From: Liolophura sinensis
Lineage: Eukaryota > Mollusca > Polyplacophora > Chitonida > Chitonidae
Reading direction: 5' to 3'
NCBI RefSeq assembly: GCF_032854445.1
Contig: NC_088302.1
Span: 5,885,338 to 5,949,337, forward strand
DNA: 64,000 nucleotides
The position numbers and the translations under genes were made by a program. The notes below the pieces were generated by a model. It saw only the letters and a list, made by a program, of their open reading frames with translations, searched no databases and was not told the DNA's origin. Below are positions 10,996-23,359 of this stretch, in pieces. The first letter of the stretch is position 1. The number at the start of each line of letters is the position of its first letter.

Positions 10996-12271
10996 TAAAA
11001 TCCAGCTGTTCCGTGTTTAGGCGTATAAATGAATATGCTTTCTGGGATGAAATTTAAGAATGTTTTACTGTGTAAAGAAAATATAAAGCTCTTCAACAAG
11101 ATGATATATTTAATTCTGCGTGGATTATTTACTGACTCCGTGCATCCTGCGTTTCGGGTTTTAAGGTCGGTGTCCTACATGGAAGATCTAGAACTAGGAG
11201 GTCCACCAGACAATCATTAATCTCCTTCATCATCAGGTTTACATGTATGCATTACACGGTCCAGTGCTTTATATATGTATGTAAAGCTTACATCTTTTCT
11301 CGGCTAAAGTGTTCTCCATTAAGATTGTACTATGTTACGACCAATTAAAGATGACATCGAAGCAACGTTTAGTTTATCATCCCAATGTTTTAAGGATCAC
11401 TGGGGGAGGGGGGGGGGGGGGGGGGTTCTGTACGCTTATTCTCTAGAATGGTCTGTATTTTCTACGTTCTCAGATAGCCCTTCGGATGTTCTTTGTGTGC
11501 AAAGTACATGTATATCTTCTGTGAAATTCATTCTTCCACAAGAAAATGTTTTGTCACACACCATTTGTCACAGAGCACTGTATCCACTCAGAGGTACCAG
11601 AGAATACGTACGAATCACCAGTCAGACCCTAGTCTTCACGAATTCACCAACAATGTCCGTACCATGGTCAGTTACTAACCATGTATGGACTTTTGAACCA
11701 CTGGGACAGAGGCCCGACGAGAGTGATCATCAGCCCGCCATCGCCAGTACGAGTGTCCGAAAGGGTCGAAAAGCCCATAATGCCTACAGAAGGTTGAGAC
11801 CTAGCCTATTGATCTAGGCCCAATACAAAAGCATAAAGCCCAAATAAAATCTTATTATTATTGTTACCAGTGCTGTAATTAAAACGAAAAGTGTACTTTT
11901 CCACTATTTCACTAGAACGCATCAACATGCAGCAACACAACGAATGTCTGTCGCCAGCTTATTGCCTGTTGTCTGCTTGGTGTCACGTGAGCGGTCAGTT
12001 AATTAATCAGGGACATTCTTCTTGTAACGCCCCCTTGGCATATGGCAGTGGACGTTATAGTTTGCTTGTAAAGTCATATAAATTAACCTGTTGATAATGC
12101 CAAACTTTTCCGCTTTCCAACTTAATGTTAATGTAAAACTATTTTACGTCAAAGATAATTCAGATGTATCCCATGAAGTCAAAAGTGGTGCTGTGTTCAA
12201 ACTGTTGTAGTAAAACATTCACGTTCAAAATGACGGATAAGACTTATTTGTGATAAATAATGGACTATTTG

Positions 12272-12341
<70 letters not shown>

Positions 12342-13960
12342 AGCCTCCGCATAAAATATTCCATTAAGTCGAGAGACTGGTATGATTTCTTTGTTATCAA
12401 AAAACTTTTCCGTTCAAAATGGCGTATTAGGCTTAATTATATGTGTGTGACAAATAAAGAATTACTTTCTGTGTGTATGACTGCATCAAACATTTCAGCA
12501 TCCATTCCTCCTCATTTGCTGTGCCGGAGAGAAAACTAGTCCGTCCACCGAGGTAGTTACCTCGTGTTACAAGTGTTACAAGGCGAATACGGGGCTTTAT
12601 CTTCTGAAATCGCAATGTGATACCCATGAGTTGTCGTGGAATGTCCGGGAGGCATTCTGTTTTAACTGCATCTACCTCAAAAATCACATCATGGTTGAGC
12701 GCACATATATAAATATACATATGATGATATGATGATACTAATGTATCACTGATACTAAGAGCTCGCCTGTGGATATTACATACCCATTCACCAGTACACG
12801 TATTGCACTACAAAGTGAAATGAACCAGACATCATACGGGGAACCGACGGGGACACTCGCACTAAGGAATAGAAATGTGTGCCAAGCCAACTAAAGGCGG
12901 TAGTACTCAACATACAGTGGCTGTACTAGTTACAGAACTAAAGTACATCTGCCCCCAGAGAATCTTCAAGACAATGGGATACAGCTGTTTACCACTGATC
13001 AGCACAAACCAGTTTCCACAAACAGATGGCACTGACGTCATCATCATGACGTAGTCATGTATGGTTAAATATGTTTATGGTACAAAACGCTCATCTTTAA
13101 CAGACAAGCTCTTCAAAAAGTATAAAAGTATATTTAAATAAAAATTTCTCGTAAAGCACGCAATACTCTTAAAGTTGTAATTTGATATTAAACTTAACTT
13201 TGCACACAGTGAAGTCTTTGAGTTAAATTAAGTTAAATGAGTTCACTTTGAAAATGGAACACTTTGAATATTAAATAAACACACAGTTTCAATCGGCCAT
13301 TATCGGTTTTCGTTCAAAGCTAGGCACTTGCCAACTCCATGAGCACTTCAAACACACACAACTTGATTTCTGCACGATGTAAATTCAGCAAGACTGTCAG
13401 CTACATGTACTTTAACATTTGTTAACACTATTCTACCTTTCATTGATAATGACCTAGTTCTCTTTCTTTCTTCACGATAGCCTTTATCAAACACCTTGGC
13501 GCCTGTTTTATGTAACTCATACATATTTATGTAAATATACAACTCTTTGCCCATTTATCGCTCAAATACTTGGTAACATGTCACATGAAAAGCTATGGTT
13601 TTCGAGAATTTCAAAGCTCAGGTTGCCAGTTGACCGAGTTACCGTAACCCCACGTGTTAACACCTGGCTACAAGTACATTTTTGTAAACGCATGTAGGGT
13701 AAGGGAAACCTGAAATCCGCACACGGGACAGCAACGTTCTTCATATCCTGTTAAATATAACACACATATTCTATTAATTCATTATAAAGATTCTATTAGA
13801 CAAACAGGATATAATCTTGAATATGGCACAGTATAGTGTGTTATAACAACAGCATACATTCTATCATCACTAAGACAGCAGACTTTCTGCTAAAATTAAC
13901 AGATGAATTTTCAGTGTAAAAGTTCATACGAAATAACATTGTGTAAAACACCTCACTGTA
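10996..13960. other. Intron 1 sequence, no gene recognised
   Basis: It contains a G homopolymer near 11402-11426, a stretch ending CAAATAAAATCTTATTATTA (about 11640-11870) that may be the 3' end of an old retroelement or an expressed sequence, and a (TA)n tract at about 12272-12338. A 161-codon frame at 11332-11817 runs through the G tract and has no recognisable domain. Confidence 0.5.
12272..12338. repeat. (TA)n microsatellite
   Basis: About 66 bp of uninterrupted TA dinucleotide. Confidence 0.97.
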
Positions 13961-14345
13961 AGCTGTTTCCATTAAAGGGAAAGAAAACAGTAATAAAAAA
14001 ACAGGCCTGTATTGTTAGGGCATTGCCATTGTAAGCGTGTTCCATTCTGAGCTCTTCCCATTAAACGAAAAGAAATAGTTCTGACCATGTCATTTCGAAC
14101 ACTTGTTATTTTGGGCCCTATCAGAGAACGGAAAAGGAAACAGTAAATGCAGATATGCCTGTAACGTTTTGATACTTGTGCGCATTTTATTTTGAGCATT
14201 TTCATTTTGAGCTTCGCTTTGAGAACTTTCCATTGCAGAAAAAGAAAACAATAATTACATTAAAGACTGTGGTGATATTTTGGAGCATTTTCCTAGTGAT
14301 CACGTTTCATTTTGAGCACTTTTCATTTAAAGAACAAAACAAATC
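13960..14345. repeat. Very diverged repeat of roughly 80-100 bp
   Basis: Five loosely similar segments combine a CATTTTGAGC-like piece with TTTCCATTAAA and an A-rich GAAAAAGAAAACA piece (around 13970, 14050, 14125, 14205 and 14310). Similarity is weak and the spacing is irregular. It may be an old tandem array or simple AT-rich drift. Confidence 0.4.
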
Positions 14346-16260
14346 CTTTCTACAGAAATTGTAGAAAGTACGACCGAACACAATGTGGGGAATCTATGAA
14401 GGGATCAATGCTCATAGTCTGAAGTGAGGAATGTGTCAGTCAAAGTAAAGGGGAACGACATGTCCATTTAAACATTGCCGACAGTTGTGTTAAGAACACA
14501 TATAATGTCATTATTCACAGAAAGTTTTTGAAAAACACATATTCTAAGGCGAAATGTGAAAAATCTTCCGCAATTATGGTTAAAATAATAATATATATTA
14601 CTGAAATATACTCACATTGCAATGCCCGTCGCTTATTTCATGATACCATTTGTGGCTTTTACACGCCCTACAGTACAATGTCTGAATTCCAGAGCTCTAC
14701 GTTTCTTCCGTTTTTGTCCGAGCGAAGTGATGCACTTCATCCGACTTTCAAACCTGGCATCGCCAACCAGGTTTCCACTTGAATGAAGATGAAACCATGC
14801 GACACAAAGTCACGGCCTGTGTTCTAATGTGCGATATACCATAACGATAATATCACAATCACTCATGCCTGGAAAGCATGAAAAGCCTTCATTGCCATAC
14901 ATGACCTATCTAGCTGTAACCCTAAAACAACTTCCAGTGTGGGGTCACCTGTACTGGAATAGCGCAAGACGTTTGAATGATTCATTGTAATACTAGTACT
15001 GTCTATGGCTATCCCATCATTTTCAGGGTTGCAAACTGGATTTCGAATAATGAAACATTGTGTTGTTTCGTTAATGAAAATCATGATCATTGTGAAAGAT
15101 TATGCAGTGATAAGTCTTAGAAAACTCAGAAGTTAACGCAGTATGTTGGATTGGTTTTACCCCTAACCACCATTCAATTTATGCGGAGGAAATAACGAAG
15201 ACAAGCTGGAAACGACCACACCATTTTAGAAGTTTCTGATGTAAAGCCGTAGTCTAACAATTGTCAACAGTAATCATGAAATATGTGGAACTGTTTTGGT
15301 GAAATCACCATTGAGCCAACAAATAAAAGTTATCCATTTCTTTATTCCCTTTTTTCTTTAGTTTATTGTGCCGTAGGTTTGCCTCTTGCTTTGTTAATCT
15401 TCGTGTCCTTAAACATTTGGTTTTTCTGGAAAAGCAGAAATCTTGTATTACGTAACGCTCTTGTGAAGCTTTTATCGTAGTGCTGTAATCGATACTTTTT
15501 ATGGTAGACAAGAAGAGACTTGTTTTCGGATCTATTGTCTAATTGCTTTATAAATAGCTACAATTATTTACGCCCATTGATTAAGGACATATGTGGCCTT
15601 CTTTGCTCCAAACCCATTTTTGGGTTGGTGTGTAGGTCCTCACAACCCGCTCCTTGATCATGTATTGTACAATAAAACCACTTATCGCATTCCGGGCCAA
15701 GGTCGTTTATATTTAGACAAAAACTTTGTCTAGGTAGCCAGCTTGATAATCAGATAGGCTGACCGTTGTCAGTTTACAAGTAGTCTTTGTAGTCGGTGAC
15801 CTAAGCCTACTTCCAGTGATAGGCGGCGTTGATCTAGTTTTGACCAATCAAACTGATGAGCCAAGATCATGTCCCAGAGTTGTTTGGCAGGTTAATTAAA
15901 ACAAATAACCAAACAAAAAAAATGAAAACTGGGGGAAAAAATAACAAACTTCAAAATGTTGTATTTACCAGGGATCGATTTTAAACAGCATTCGTTGACC
16001 GAGTGTTAAAAATCAGTACCACTTAGTTAAGTGTCTCGTTCGAATAGGCCAGTTTTTAAGACATTTTCATTCTGCACGATTTCTTCGTAAATTAGTTGGA
16101 TGCTCTTGTGATGAATCACCAGATAAAGAAGAGGCTTGAAAAAAAATTTGCATCCACAGTACATATGAAGTTATTATGTGGATGTTTGCTCGTCTATATG
16201 TCCCCGTCACAGCAGGTATATCCACGGAATACAATCTGATGGCTATCGCTGGCACAGGCG
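14346..16260. other. Intron 1 sequence, no gene recognised
   Basis: AT-rich unique sequence with short frames only. No SINE with a clear tail, no tandem array and no exon in phase with the flanking EXPERA exons was found. Confidence 0.5.
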
Positions 16261-16269
16261 CTAACATTT

Positions 16270-16480
16270 TTTCACCGCAGCCGATTGGCCTCTGGCAATG
16301 GCGGTCTCAGGCTCGAAAATCTGGTTAGTTTGGCTGCGGCTTTAAGGCAGGAGGTTTGTCATGTAGTTAGCAAAAGTCGGTGGTTTACTCCGGAGAATCT
16401 GGTTTCCTCCAAACCGCCGTCGTAGAAATAAGTAATGACATTCTTGAGTTCGGCGTTGAACCCTGATAATATTAACCTGA
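16270..16480 (+). mobile_element. Possible diverged SINE fragment
   Basis: GGTTTCCTCCAAACCGCCGT, CGTAGAAATAAGTAATGACA and TTCTTGAGTTCGGCGTTGAA follow the order of the family B 3' body and tail but with many changes. The head region is not convincing. Confidence 0.45.
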
Positions 16481-17373
16481 TAATATTTTTATTAATATTA
16501 ATTAAATTAGCGTAACAGTTTAAACCATGTTTTCACAAGGAAAATAATTATATACCAGTTGAATTACATTAGAGGTTTTATTGTCAGCGAAGCAGTTTCT
16601 CATCGCGGAGATTCATACGGTTGAATTTGGAAATGACACAGCAAATTGTCAGTGAAAAGAGAAAGTTATACCAGCTGGAACATTGCGCCGAGTTCAAAAT
16701 TATTTCAGTGTAATAGGGGATAGTTATCTGGATTATGACTGTGATAAGAGGTGTCAGTTGTGACTGGGGAATCAGACAAGCCCCCGGGGGGAACGCCGTA
16801 CCTTGTCATGTATAAAACCTGTGAATGAATATAGTAAAACTGATCTCAGCTGAGTGCTTGTCGTATTTTAATTTACATGCGGACGACTACTTTGAGTGTT
16901 TGAGTCAGCAAGTGCTTACAGACTTTACGGTTCAATGCACTGGTGTAAATGTGTCAGTTCAATTTAAAAACTTAAACTTAATTAAACGGGATGTTTACGC
17001 CACGGTTTGTGACGACCTTGAACGACGCACGTTACATGTCAACAAATATAATAGTATAATTAAAGTTCGGCAAAGCGCGGAAACAAGAAGTTCATCTGAT
17101 CCCGATGTGTCGTCTCGATGCAGTTCAAATACTTCCATAGTCATTCATTCATTTATTCTTTGGGTGATCTATGATAGTTATGTTTAGACCGGAAAAAATA
17201 TGGGAGCTTCTAGGTGCGACGTTTCGACATCATCAAGACGTCCTTTTCTGACGTAACGTCGTCCCTTTACGGCACGCCAGGGGACATTTTAACATACATT
17301 CACTTGCCCCACCCTGCCGTGACGCAAATGTACACAAATACAGATTTTATGAGGATGTCAAAGAAAGAGTGAG

Positions 17374-17712
17374 TGAGTGAGTGCTTGGTGTTTAACGTCG
17401 TACTCAACAATTTTTCAGTCATATGACGACGAAGGAATCCTTAGAATGCATGTAATGTGCCTCCGTGTTGCAGGACGGATTTCCACCGCTCTTTAATTTA
17501 GTGCTGCTTCACTGAGACGCCTTACCGAAGGCAAGTAAGACACCCCGCCCGAGCCATTATACTGACACAGGTCAACCATTTGTTGCACTATTCCCTTCAT
17601 GCTGAACGCCAGGCGAGGAAGTTACAACTTCCTCTTTTAAGGTCTTAGGTGTGACTCTACCCAGGATTGACCCTGAATCTACCACTCCCAAAGCGGACGC
17701 TCTACCAACTGT
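17374..17712 (-). mobile_element. tRNA-derived SINE (family A), minus orientation, near full length
   Basis: Reading the minus strand: a head with GTAGAGCGTCCGCTTTGGGA (A box), then a B-box-like segment, TAAAAGAGGAAGTTGTAACT, GCATGAAGGGAATAGTGCAA, and the tail TTGTTGAGTACGACGTTAAA followed by CACTCACTCACT. It aligns along its length with 29359-29719. CAAAGAAAG before and CAAAGGAAG after the element look like an imperfect target-site duplication. Confidence 0.9.
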
Positions 17713-17819
17713 GGACAAAGGAAGAAATTAGCCATTTTATTTGTACGCTCAAAACCGTATCAAACGTGAATTTGATTTTTTGGAAACACATTTTTTGTCA
17801 CTAATATATCATTGCACAA

Positions 17820-17878
17820 TATCCACTTTTGTAGGATGTACATGTTTGTAGGGTACCCCGGTGTACACTTTTGTAGGG
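17820..17878. repeat. About 22-bp minisatellite, left part
   Basis: TTTTGTAGGATGTACATG and TTTGTAGGGTACCCCGGTG units, continued on the far side of the inserted element at 18947-19090. Confidence 0.75.
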
Positions 17879-18395
17879 CAGGCAGCGAAATTTGGCGCGA
17901 ACGAAACCGTCGGTTGCGCAACGGTGCGGTTCAATTTGGCTAACCGGAAAATCGGCTAGGCCAACTGTCCAACGAGAACGTCCTTAGAGTCAGTGTGCAT
18001 TAGGTAACTACAGATAAACTGGACTGAACAGCTTTCAGAATCACAACGCGGTTAGTATGGCAACGCGTCTAAAAATAGAAACATCGACTTCAGCCACAGC
18101 CAGCTGCCTGTGCTGGTCACATGGAAATGTAATCATTCATATATGCCTTACAGGCTTTGAGATAATACTCAAATTATTTATTTTGACTTATCTATTCACG
18201 ATCACGCAAGTAAATAAAACAAGGTTACCTTTTCATGTACATGTAGTTTAACTGCTACTCGAGCCCAAATTAGTCGAGTCTACCGTACAGATTGATGGAA
18301 CCCTTACGGGACCTCACCGGCTGCGTTCTGATTTAGAGCACAGGCCTGTGACGCATAGGCCTGTGACGTCAAGGTCTCTCCCGGCCCTGTAGCGA

Positions 18396-18468
<73 letters not shown>

Positions 18469-18946
18469 TGTGGTAAGACTCACACCACGTGCGTTGGAAA
18501 CTGCGTTAATTATCAGTAATCAGGAATACCAAACTCGCTCCCCAATACCGTAATGACACTTACTGGAAGTACTTAATGTTGGACTGGGCATATTGCAAAC
18601 CTATAAGCCTGTATAACGGAATTTCACGTAAAAATGTGGAGTCAAGTACCAACCAGGCAACACACAACGTTGAAACACCGTGTGAGTGTAAAATTTCTCT
18701 TTCTTTTGTTCACCAACCTCTTACGGTATGAGCTGCTGGATATAGAAAAGAAAAACAAACATAACATTGAGCTGAATACTTTTATTAATGATCCAGAATG
18801 ATGCCTGAAACATAAACCACGTAAACAATTAGCGTAACCGATCGGGTTGATAAACATACGTGGCGTAACCGAATGATCGGTTAGGCGAGGCGGAAAAGAC
18901 GTAACCGATTTCTGGGTTTCGCCGGCAGGCCAAATTTCGCTGCCTG
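17879..18946. mobile_element. 1,068-bp non-autonomous DNA transposon with inverted ends
   Basis: The left end CAGGCAGCGAAATTTGGC (17879-17896) is repeated perfectly as its reverse complement GCCAAATTTCGCTGCCTG at the right end (18929-18946), with weaker symmetry further in (GCGAACGAAACC against GGGTTTCGCC). TAGGG flanks both ends (17874-17878 and 18947-18951), which fits a 5-bp target duplication. Removing the element and one TAGGG rejoins a minisatellite unit (TTTTGTAGGGTATCCAG). Subterminal copies of GTAACCGA occur at the right and AACCGG/AATCGG at the left. No transposase frame is visible. The family is not assigned: the CAG start recalls hAT elements, but those usually make 8-bp duplications. 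Confidence 0.8.
18396..18465. repeat. (TA)n microsatellite inside the inverted-repeat element
   Basis: About 70 bp of TA dinucleotide within the 1,068-bp element. This is common in MITE-like elements and a site of expected length polymorphism. Confidence 0.97.
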
Positions 18947-19090
18947 TAGGGTATCCAGTTTTGTAGAGTATCCAGTTTTATATGGTGTACACGTTTGTAG
19001 CTACCGGTATACATTTTTGTAGGGTATCCATTTTCGAAGGGTACCGATGTACACTTTTGAACGGTATAGGCCTACACTTTGGTACGGTAT
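18947..19090. repeat. About 22-bp minisatellite, right part
   Basis: Units such as TGTAGGGTATCCAGTTT, TGTAGAGTATCCAGTTT and TGTACACTTTTGAACGGTAT. This is the same family as 17820-17878, split by the transposon. Confidence 0.8.
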
Positions 19091-19194
19091 TCATCGTGTG
19101 TACGAAGTGCGAAGATCTGGTTCAAAATGGTAAAAAGATTAAACGTTTTGATACATTTTGTTTTACCCTAGAACCTAGCTTTGTGTATTTACAC

Positions 19195-19695
19195 AAGTCA
19201 CTAGAGCGTGCACGTATATCAGTGCAACGTTTACACATGTCAATACAACGTTTGCTTATGCAAGGTTCAAATATGTCTGTGCAACGTACACATATCGGCG
19301 CGACGCTTAGATATGTCAGCACGACGTTCTTACATATGTTAACACGTTTATAATCGTTAGAGCTAATAATATGTATTAGCATGGCGTTTACGTATGTCAA
19401 TATGACGTTTACAAATGTCAGAATGACGTTTACACAAGTCAGCACGACGTTTACACATGTTAATACGACGTTTACACGTGTTAGTACGACGTATACAAAT
19501 GTCAGTAAGATGTTTACACGTGTCAGAATGACATTTACACGTGTCAGAATGACATTTACACGTCAGTAAGACATTTCCTGATGTCAGTTCGACGTTTACA
19601 GATGTCCGTACAACGTTTACACAAGTCAGTACTTCGTTTTCACAAGTCAGTACGACGTTTATACAAGTCACGACGACGTTTAGACATGTCAGTAT
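19195..19695. repeat. 21-bp minisatellite, about 23 copies, ending just before exon 2
   Basis: Units of ACGTTTACACATGTCAGTA plus two more bases, with variation in the CACATG/CACGTG/CAAATG core. The period of seven codons leaves frames open in both directions (shadow frames rich in TCVNVVL-type repeats). The array stops about 35 bp before exon 2 of the EXPERA gene, so its right edge lies next to the branch-point and pyrimidine region. Confidence 0.95.
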
Positions 19696-19730
19696 GATGT
19701 ATACATACAGTAATTTTCTTACTACTTCAG

Positions 19731-19800
19731 ATCGAGCTTATATAAACATAGATCAGAGGTACCGAGACGTGTCAGACGGATTCGTGGTCGCCATTAGTCT
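19731..19800 (+). CDS. EXPERA / EBP-like membrane protein, exon 2 of 4
   Basis: A 70-nt exon bounded by acceptor TTTTCTTACTACTTCAG and donor GTAAGT. With the single base left by exon 1 it makes Tyr58, then codons 59-80 and two bases of Leu81. It encodes the loop YRAYINIDQRYRDVSDG and the start of helix 2. This aligns with the D-x-R-Y loop before the second EXPERA helix of EBP as I recall it. Too short to stand out as an open frame, it was found by looking for an exon that starts with two bases completing a codon and ends two bases into one. Phase, both splice sites and the peptide context all agree. Confidence 0.8.
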
Positions 19801-20326
19801 GTAAGTTATCGTCATAATCCCCTCAGATCGTAATAAACTTCTCTGTGTTCGACAGCATGGGTTTCTGAAACTATGCACCTCCTCTTAACACTTGCTTTTA
19901 TGCAACGTAGCTAATGTCAGGTCAACATGTTGTACCTGCTCTCGCCAAAGTCAGATGTTTGCTCCCATGGAACTCTTGTTTCTGTATTTTTAAACGTTAA
20001 AGCGCTGAATGGTACCTCTTTATTGAAATAAGAGTCATTGTTGTTTTAAATGCCATTCGAGTAAGTCACATGTGTAGGCCTGTATATGGGGAGCAGCTGA
20101 AAGATTTGACTTTGGCGATATTAGCTTGACCCTTATAGACTGACCGGCATTTTTCTCGTGCAGTTGACTTTCCAGGAAAAGGAAAAAAAAGTTCGGCAGT
20201 TTGTGTAATATAGGGACAAAAGTTGCTCACTATAATGTTATGCTGTAAATCATATGTAGGTAAGTCTCATAGCCCACATACAACAGGCCTACTATTCATT
20301 ACTATGTTCATTTACTGTCTTTTCAG
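19801..20326 (+). other. Intron 2 of the EXPERA-family gene (526 bp)
   Basis: Starts with GTAAGT and ends with TTTACTGTCTTTTCAG. No repeat or other feature is recognised in it. Confidence 0.75.
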
Positions 20327-20372
20327 CATGAACTGTGCCGAAGTAATTTTCAATGTAGCAACGCTGTTTCTC
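20327..20372 (+). CDS. EXPERA / EBP-like membrane protein, exon 3 of 4
   Basis: A 46-nt exon between TGTCTTTTCAG and GTAAGT. It completes Leu81 and encodes residues 82-96 (MNCAEVIFNVATLFL), the bulk of helix 2. Glu86 lies where EBP proteins carry an acidic catalytic-site residue in the corresponding helix; that placement rests on memory of the family and should be confirmed by alignment. The exon ends on a codon boundary, which matches the phase-0 start of exon 4. Confidence 0.8.
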
Positions 20373-20936
20373 GTAAGTATATTTATTTATTATATTTATT
20401 ATTAGTATCCATGAATGAATTCTTTTGATAACTAGTTTCAATTTAAATGCATTAAATGAAAAAAATATGGCTGTTGTGAGTATCATGTTTAAGCGCGTAT
20501 AGCGCCACAATAGTTTATGGGCACATGGTATGGCACCGGCCTCATAGCACGACGCTCGATCGATGTTCACTGTCAATACAAACTTCACTGTGCCTTTTAC
20601 ATACGAAGCCTTGTGCGACTTCATTACAGATGTAAGCACTGCTGTTTTCGTCAGAGTTGCATAGGTGCTAAAACAAAGATATTTTGATGGAAACGGGAAG
20701 AAGAACGAAGCGAAGTTTGTAGACTACACTAGTAGCTACAGTGATGAACGTTGAACGCATCGTTCAGCATGGCGTTAAAATATACCGGGATTATTAGGGG
20801 AGGCTACTCTATATAACAATCTAATTCCATGTGCATTATCCCCCTTGAATGCGCAAAGACCTGCACTGCTGATCCACTCATCTGTCTCACACTCTTCCCA
20901 CGATGCCCGAAGACGATGAATATCCCTGTTTGATAT

Positions 20937-20995
20937 GTATTTATTTATTTATTTATTTATTTGTGATCTTCACGACGGCGGTCAGTAATGTAGAG
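20937..20995 (-). mobile_element. Family B SINE 3' scrap, minus orientation
   Basis: (ATTT)n followed by GTGATCTTCACGACGGCGGT resembles the reverse-complemented family B tail and the ACGGCGG segment, but the conserved AGTACGGCGTAAAAC block is missing. Confidence 0.35.
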
Positions 20996-23359
20996 ATAAC
21001 TCACAAAACTTCCTGATTTCTCACAGCAGATGAACACTGCTCAGGTTTTAGACGCATGTATAGGCCTGCATGTAAAGCACACGAATACGAGGGAATGTGC
21101 CATCGCTGACGCCCTGTGTACATATTAATTGCCGTAAATTTTAAATTTTTAAATCTAGTATTTATGTATTTATTACATAAATAGTAATCAGTGCGTTAGT
21201 GTAAGGTTTGGTTTGGTGTACTTAGATGGAGCTGTGAACTCATATTAATATCCCTCTTTAGGTAACAAAGGCTCTAAGCGATCACTTATGCGGTTAAGCA
21301 GCCTAGCAAAAGCGGTAACAGATAACGATACCACTTTCCCTTATATTGAAGTTATAATATCATAACGGTTAACAAACCCTGTTAGTGAAGTTATAGTATG
21401 GTTAAGTGATTAAGAAGACATTTTGTCAGTTCAGCTAAGTTTTGTCCGGTATCCCTTGACAAGCGTCAGCTCCGCTCTGGACCACTTACCTCGTATGTGC
21501 AAATGATTGCAAACAATCATTTTATCTGCCTAACCAACACCATACCCACCTTCCATCCTGCTGTATTAAATTTGAGAATAACAATGCCTGTTGGACAGGT
21601 TTTTTTTGTTTTTCTTTTTTTGCTTTCTGTACCGGAAGGGACTATGGGTTATGCCTCGTATGGATGTCAGTCCGTCCGTAAAATTCATTCCGTCTTGAAT
21701 CAGTTTTCCAGACAAAATATTTCTTCATGCTGAATTGAAACTTGGTGAATATAGCTTTAAAATGACGACTTACGGGATAAACAATATGGGTAAAAACCTT
21801 TGAATCGATGGCGGCCAAGGCCCGAATGATGACCCAAATGAACCACATACTCTACAGCTTTGAATTCTTTTGGTTAAAAAATAACAGAATTTATATCTAA
21901 TTCAGTGTCATGTACCTCTATCACTCAATTTCATCATGCTACCGTGCCTGGTTGGGCGGTAAGCATTCCATACATTTTTTGTGTATTATCGCGTATCGTG
22001 TCAGTGTAGTGTTATTTGGCTGCCAGTTGTCCTTCGTTGATATATCAGAGGTCGAAATGCCAAAAAACCAAACAAAGAAGCATCGTCTGGATTTGTTTAT
22101 AACAAAGCAGTCTTCATGATTTCGTGTTAAGGCCTCTAACAGTTTCACTCTGATTAACTGTTCTGTATAGAGGGATGGCTGATCAACATGCTGACACGTA
22201 GACAATGGCATTTTGTGAACAGGCCACCTCTTCGCCTCTTCTATTCTCCCTTCTATCAGACCTACCACTATATAGGTATGAGCAAACAATATCTGACCTG
22301 GGGATCACACACAACTAACGTAATTGGTCTCCATCAGGGCTCCTTGGATTACAGTTTGTATTTGTTTGCGCAGGTGTGTTACCTTACCAGGTCACAATAC
22401 GCCTTTGTTATCTCGCAGTGGCAAATTGGCAATCGTTTTGGTATTGCATCTCCATCATTGAGGATTAGGTTACGATGCGATGGTAAAATTTGATGGGCCG
22501 AGGAGAACGACTTTGACCCTTGGCTTGTTATCCACCAAATTATGGACCATTACAAGTCATTATTGCCTTTCTTAAGTCAACAGCTACCCGTGAACGTTCC
22601 CTGATCAACAACCCGATATGCCGGGTTTTGACCTATTTATTGGCATAAACTGAATGATTGGACTCTTCCTTAGCACAGTTGATGACAATACCACCTTGTT
22701 GTAGATAATGTGTATGGTGACTTTTTGAAGAGCTTGTCACTGATCTTAAGTGAGAGCCACACTGAGTGTCACCACCCATCCAGATACTCGTGTTTGCGCT
22801 GCACTCACACTGATTTGTTATGTCGGTCACACATCTACCCATGATACCCAGGATATTCGTGGTTATAAGAGGACTGCACTAAAATCAGCCATTTAAGAAA
22901 GAAACGATGTTTAGCCACGTGTGATTAATATGGACAGTTGTTACGCCAAGAATCGCTGTTTTCTGTTCTGACATGCCAGAAAATCGCCAAACTTTAACAA
23001 CCATAAAGTTACCATAATTAATTATCAAAACACCTTTAAATGTTCTTGGGTTTAGCCAGTCCATTTTTGTGAACAAAATATCATTGAGTAAGGCAGGCGA
23101 TCACTGTCAATCGCTGCCTATCACCCCTCTATTTTCCGTCGCGTTTAATCTCCGGATGACGTTTCATAGTGAGTACGTAACACTAAAAGTATGATGCTAT
23201 GTAAATGCTGACAGAATTACACCAAATGCACGTGGACATTATTGACAAGGTGCATGATTGTAGATTCAGATAATACGCCCACTTTTCTTCCATCAAACGT
23301 TAAAGCTGTTCTGTCCTCATCTTCCCCTGAGGTCTGTGTGGTTTCCTCTGGGTTCTGAG

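Noticed and set aside
11332-11817. 161-codon frame
   Set aside because: It runs through a G homopolymer of uncertain length, and its composition gives no domain or membrane pattern.
16160-16215. Candidate middle exon of the EXPERA gene after CATCCACAG
   Set aside because: The peptide did not fit the helix and loop pattern; the exon at 19731-19800 fits phase, both splice sites and peptide context.
16825-17187. 120-codon plus-strand frame in intron 1, with TATAAAA shortly before the ATG
   Set aside because: No recognised domain, no supporting splice or UTR signals, and it lies inside the intron of another gene. It remains possible as an unknown nested gene but cannot be supported.
19122-19671. 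Two minus-strand frames of about 105 codons with TCVNVVLT-type repeats
   Set aside because: Shadow of the 21-bp minisatellite (seven-codon period).
20223-20405. 60-codon plus frame as a separate small membrane protein
   Set aside because: It includes exon 3 of the EXPERA gene plus intron on both sides; splice sites show that only 20327-20372 is exonic.
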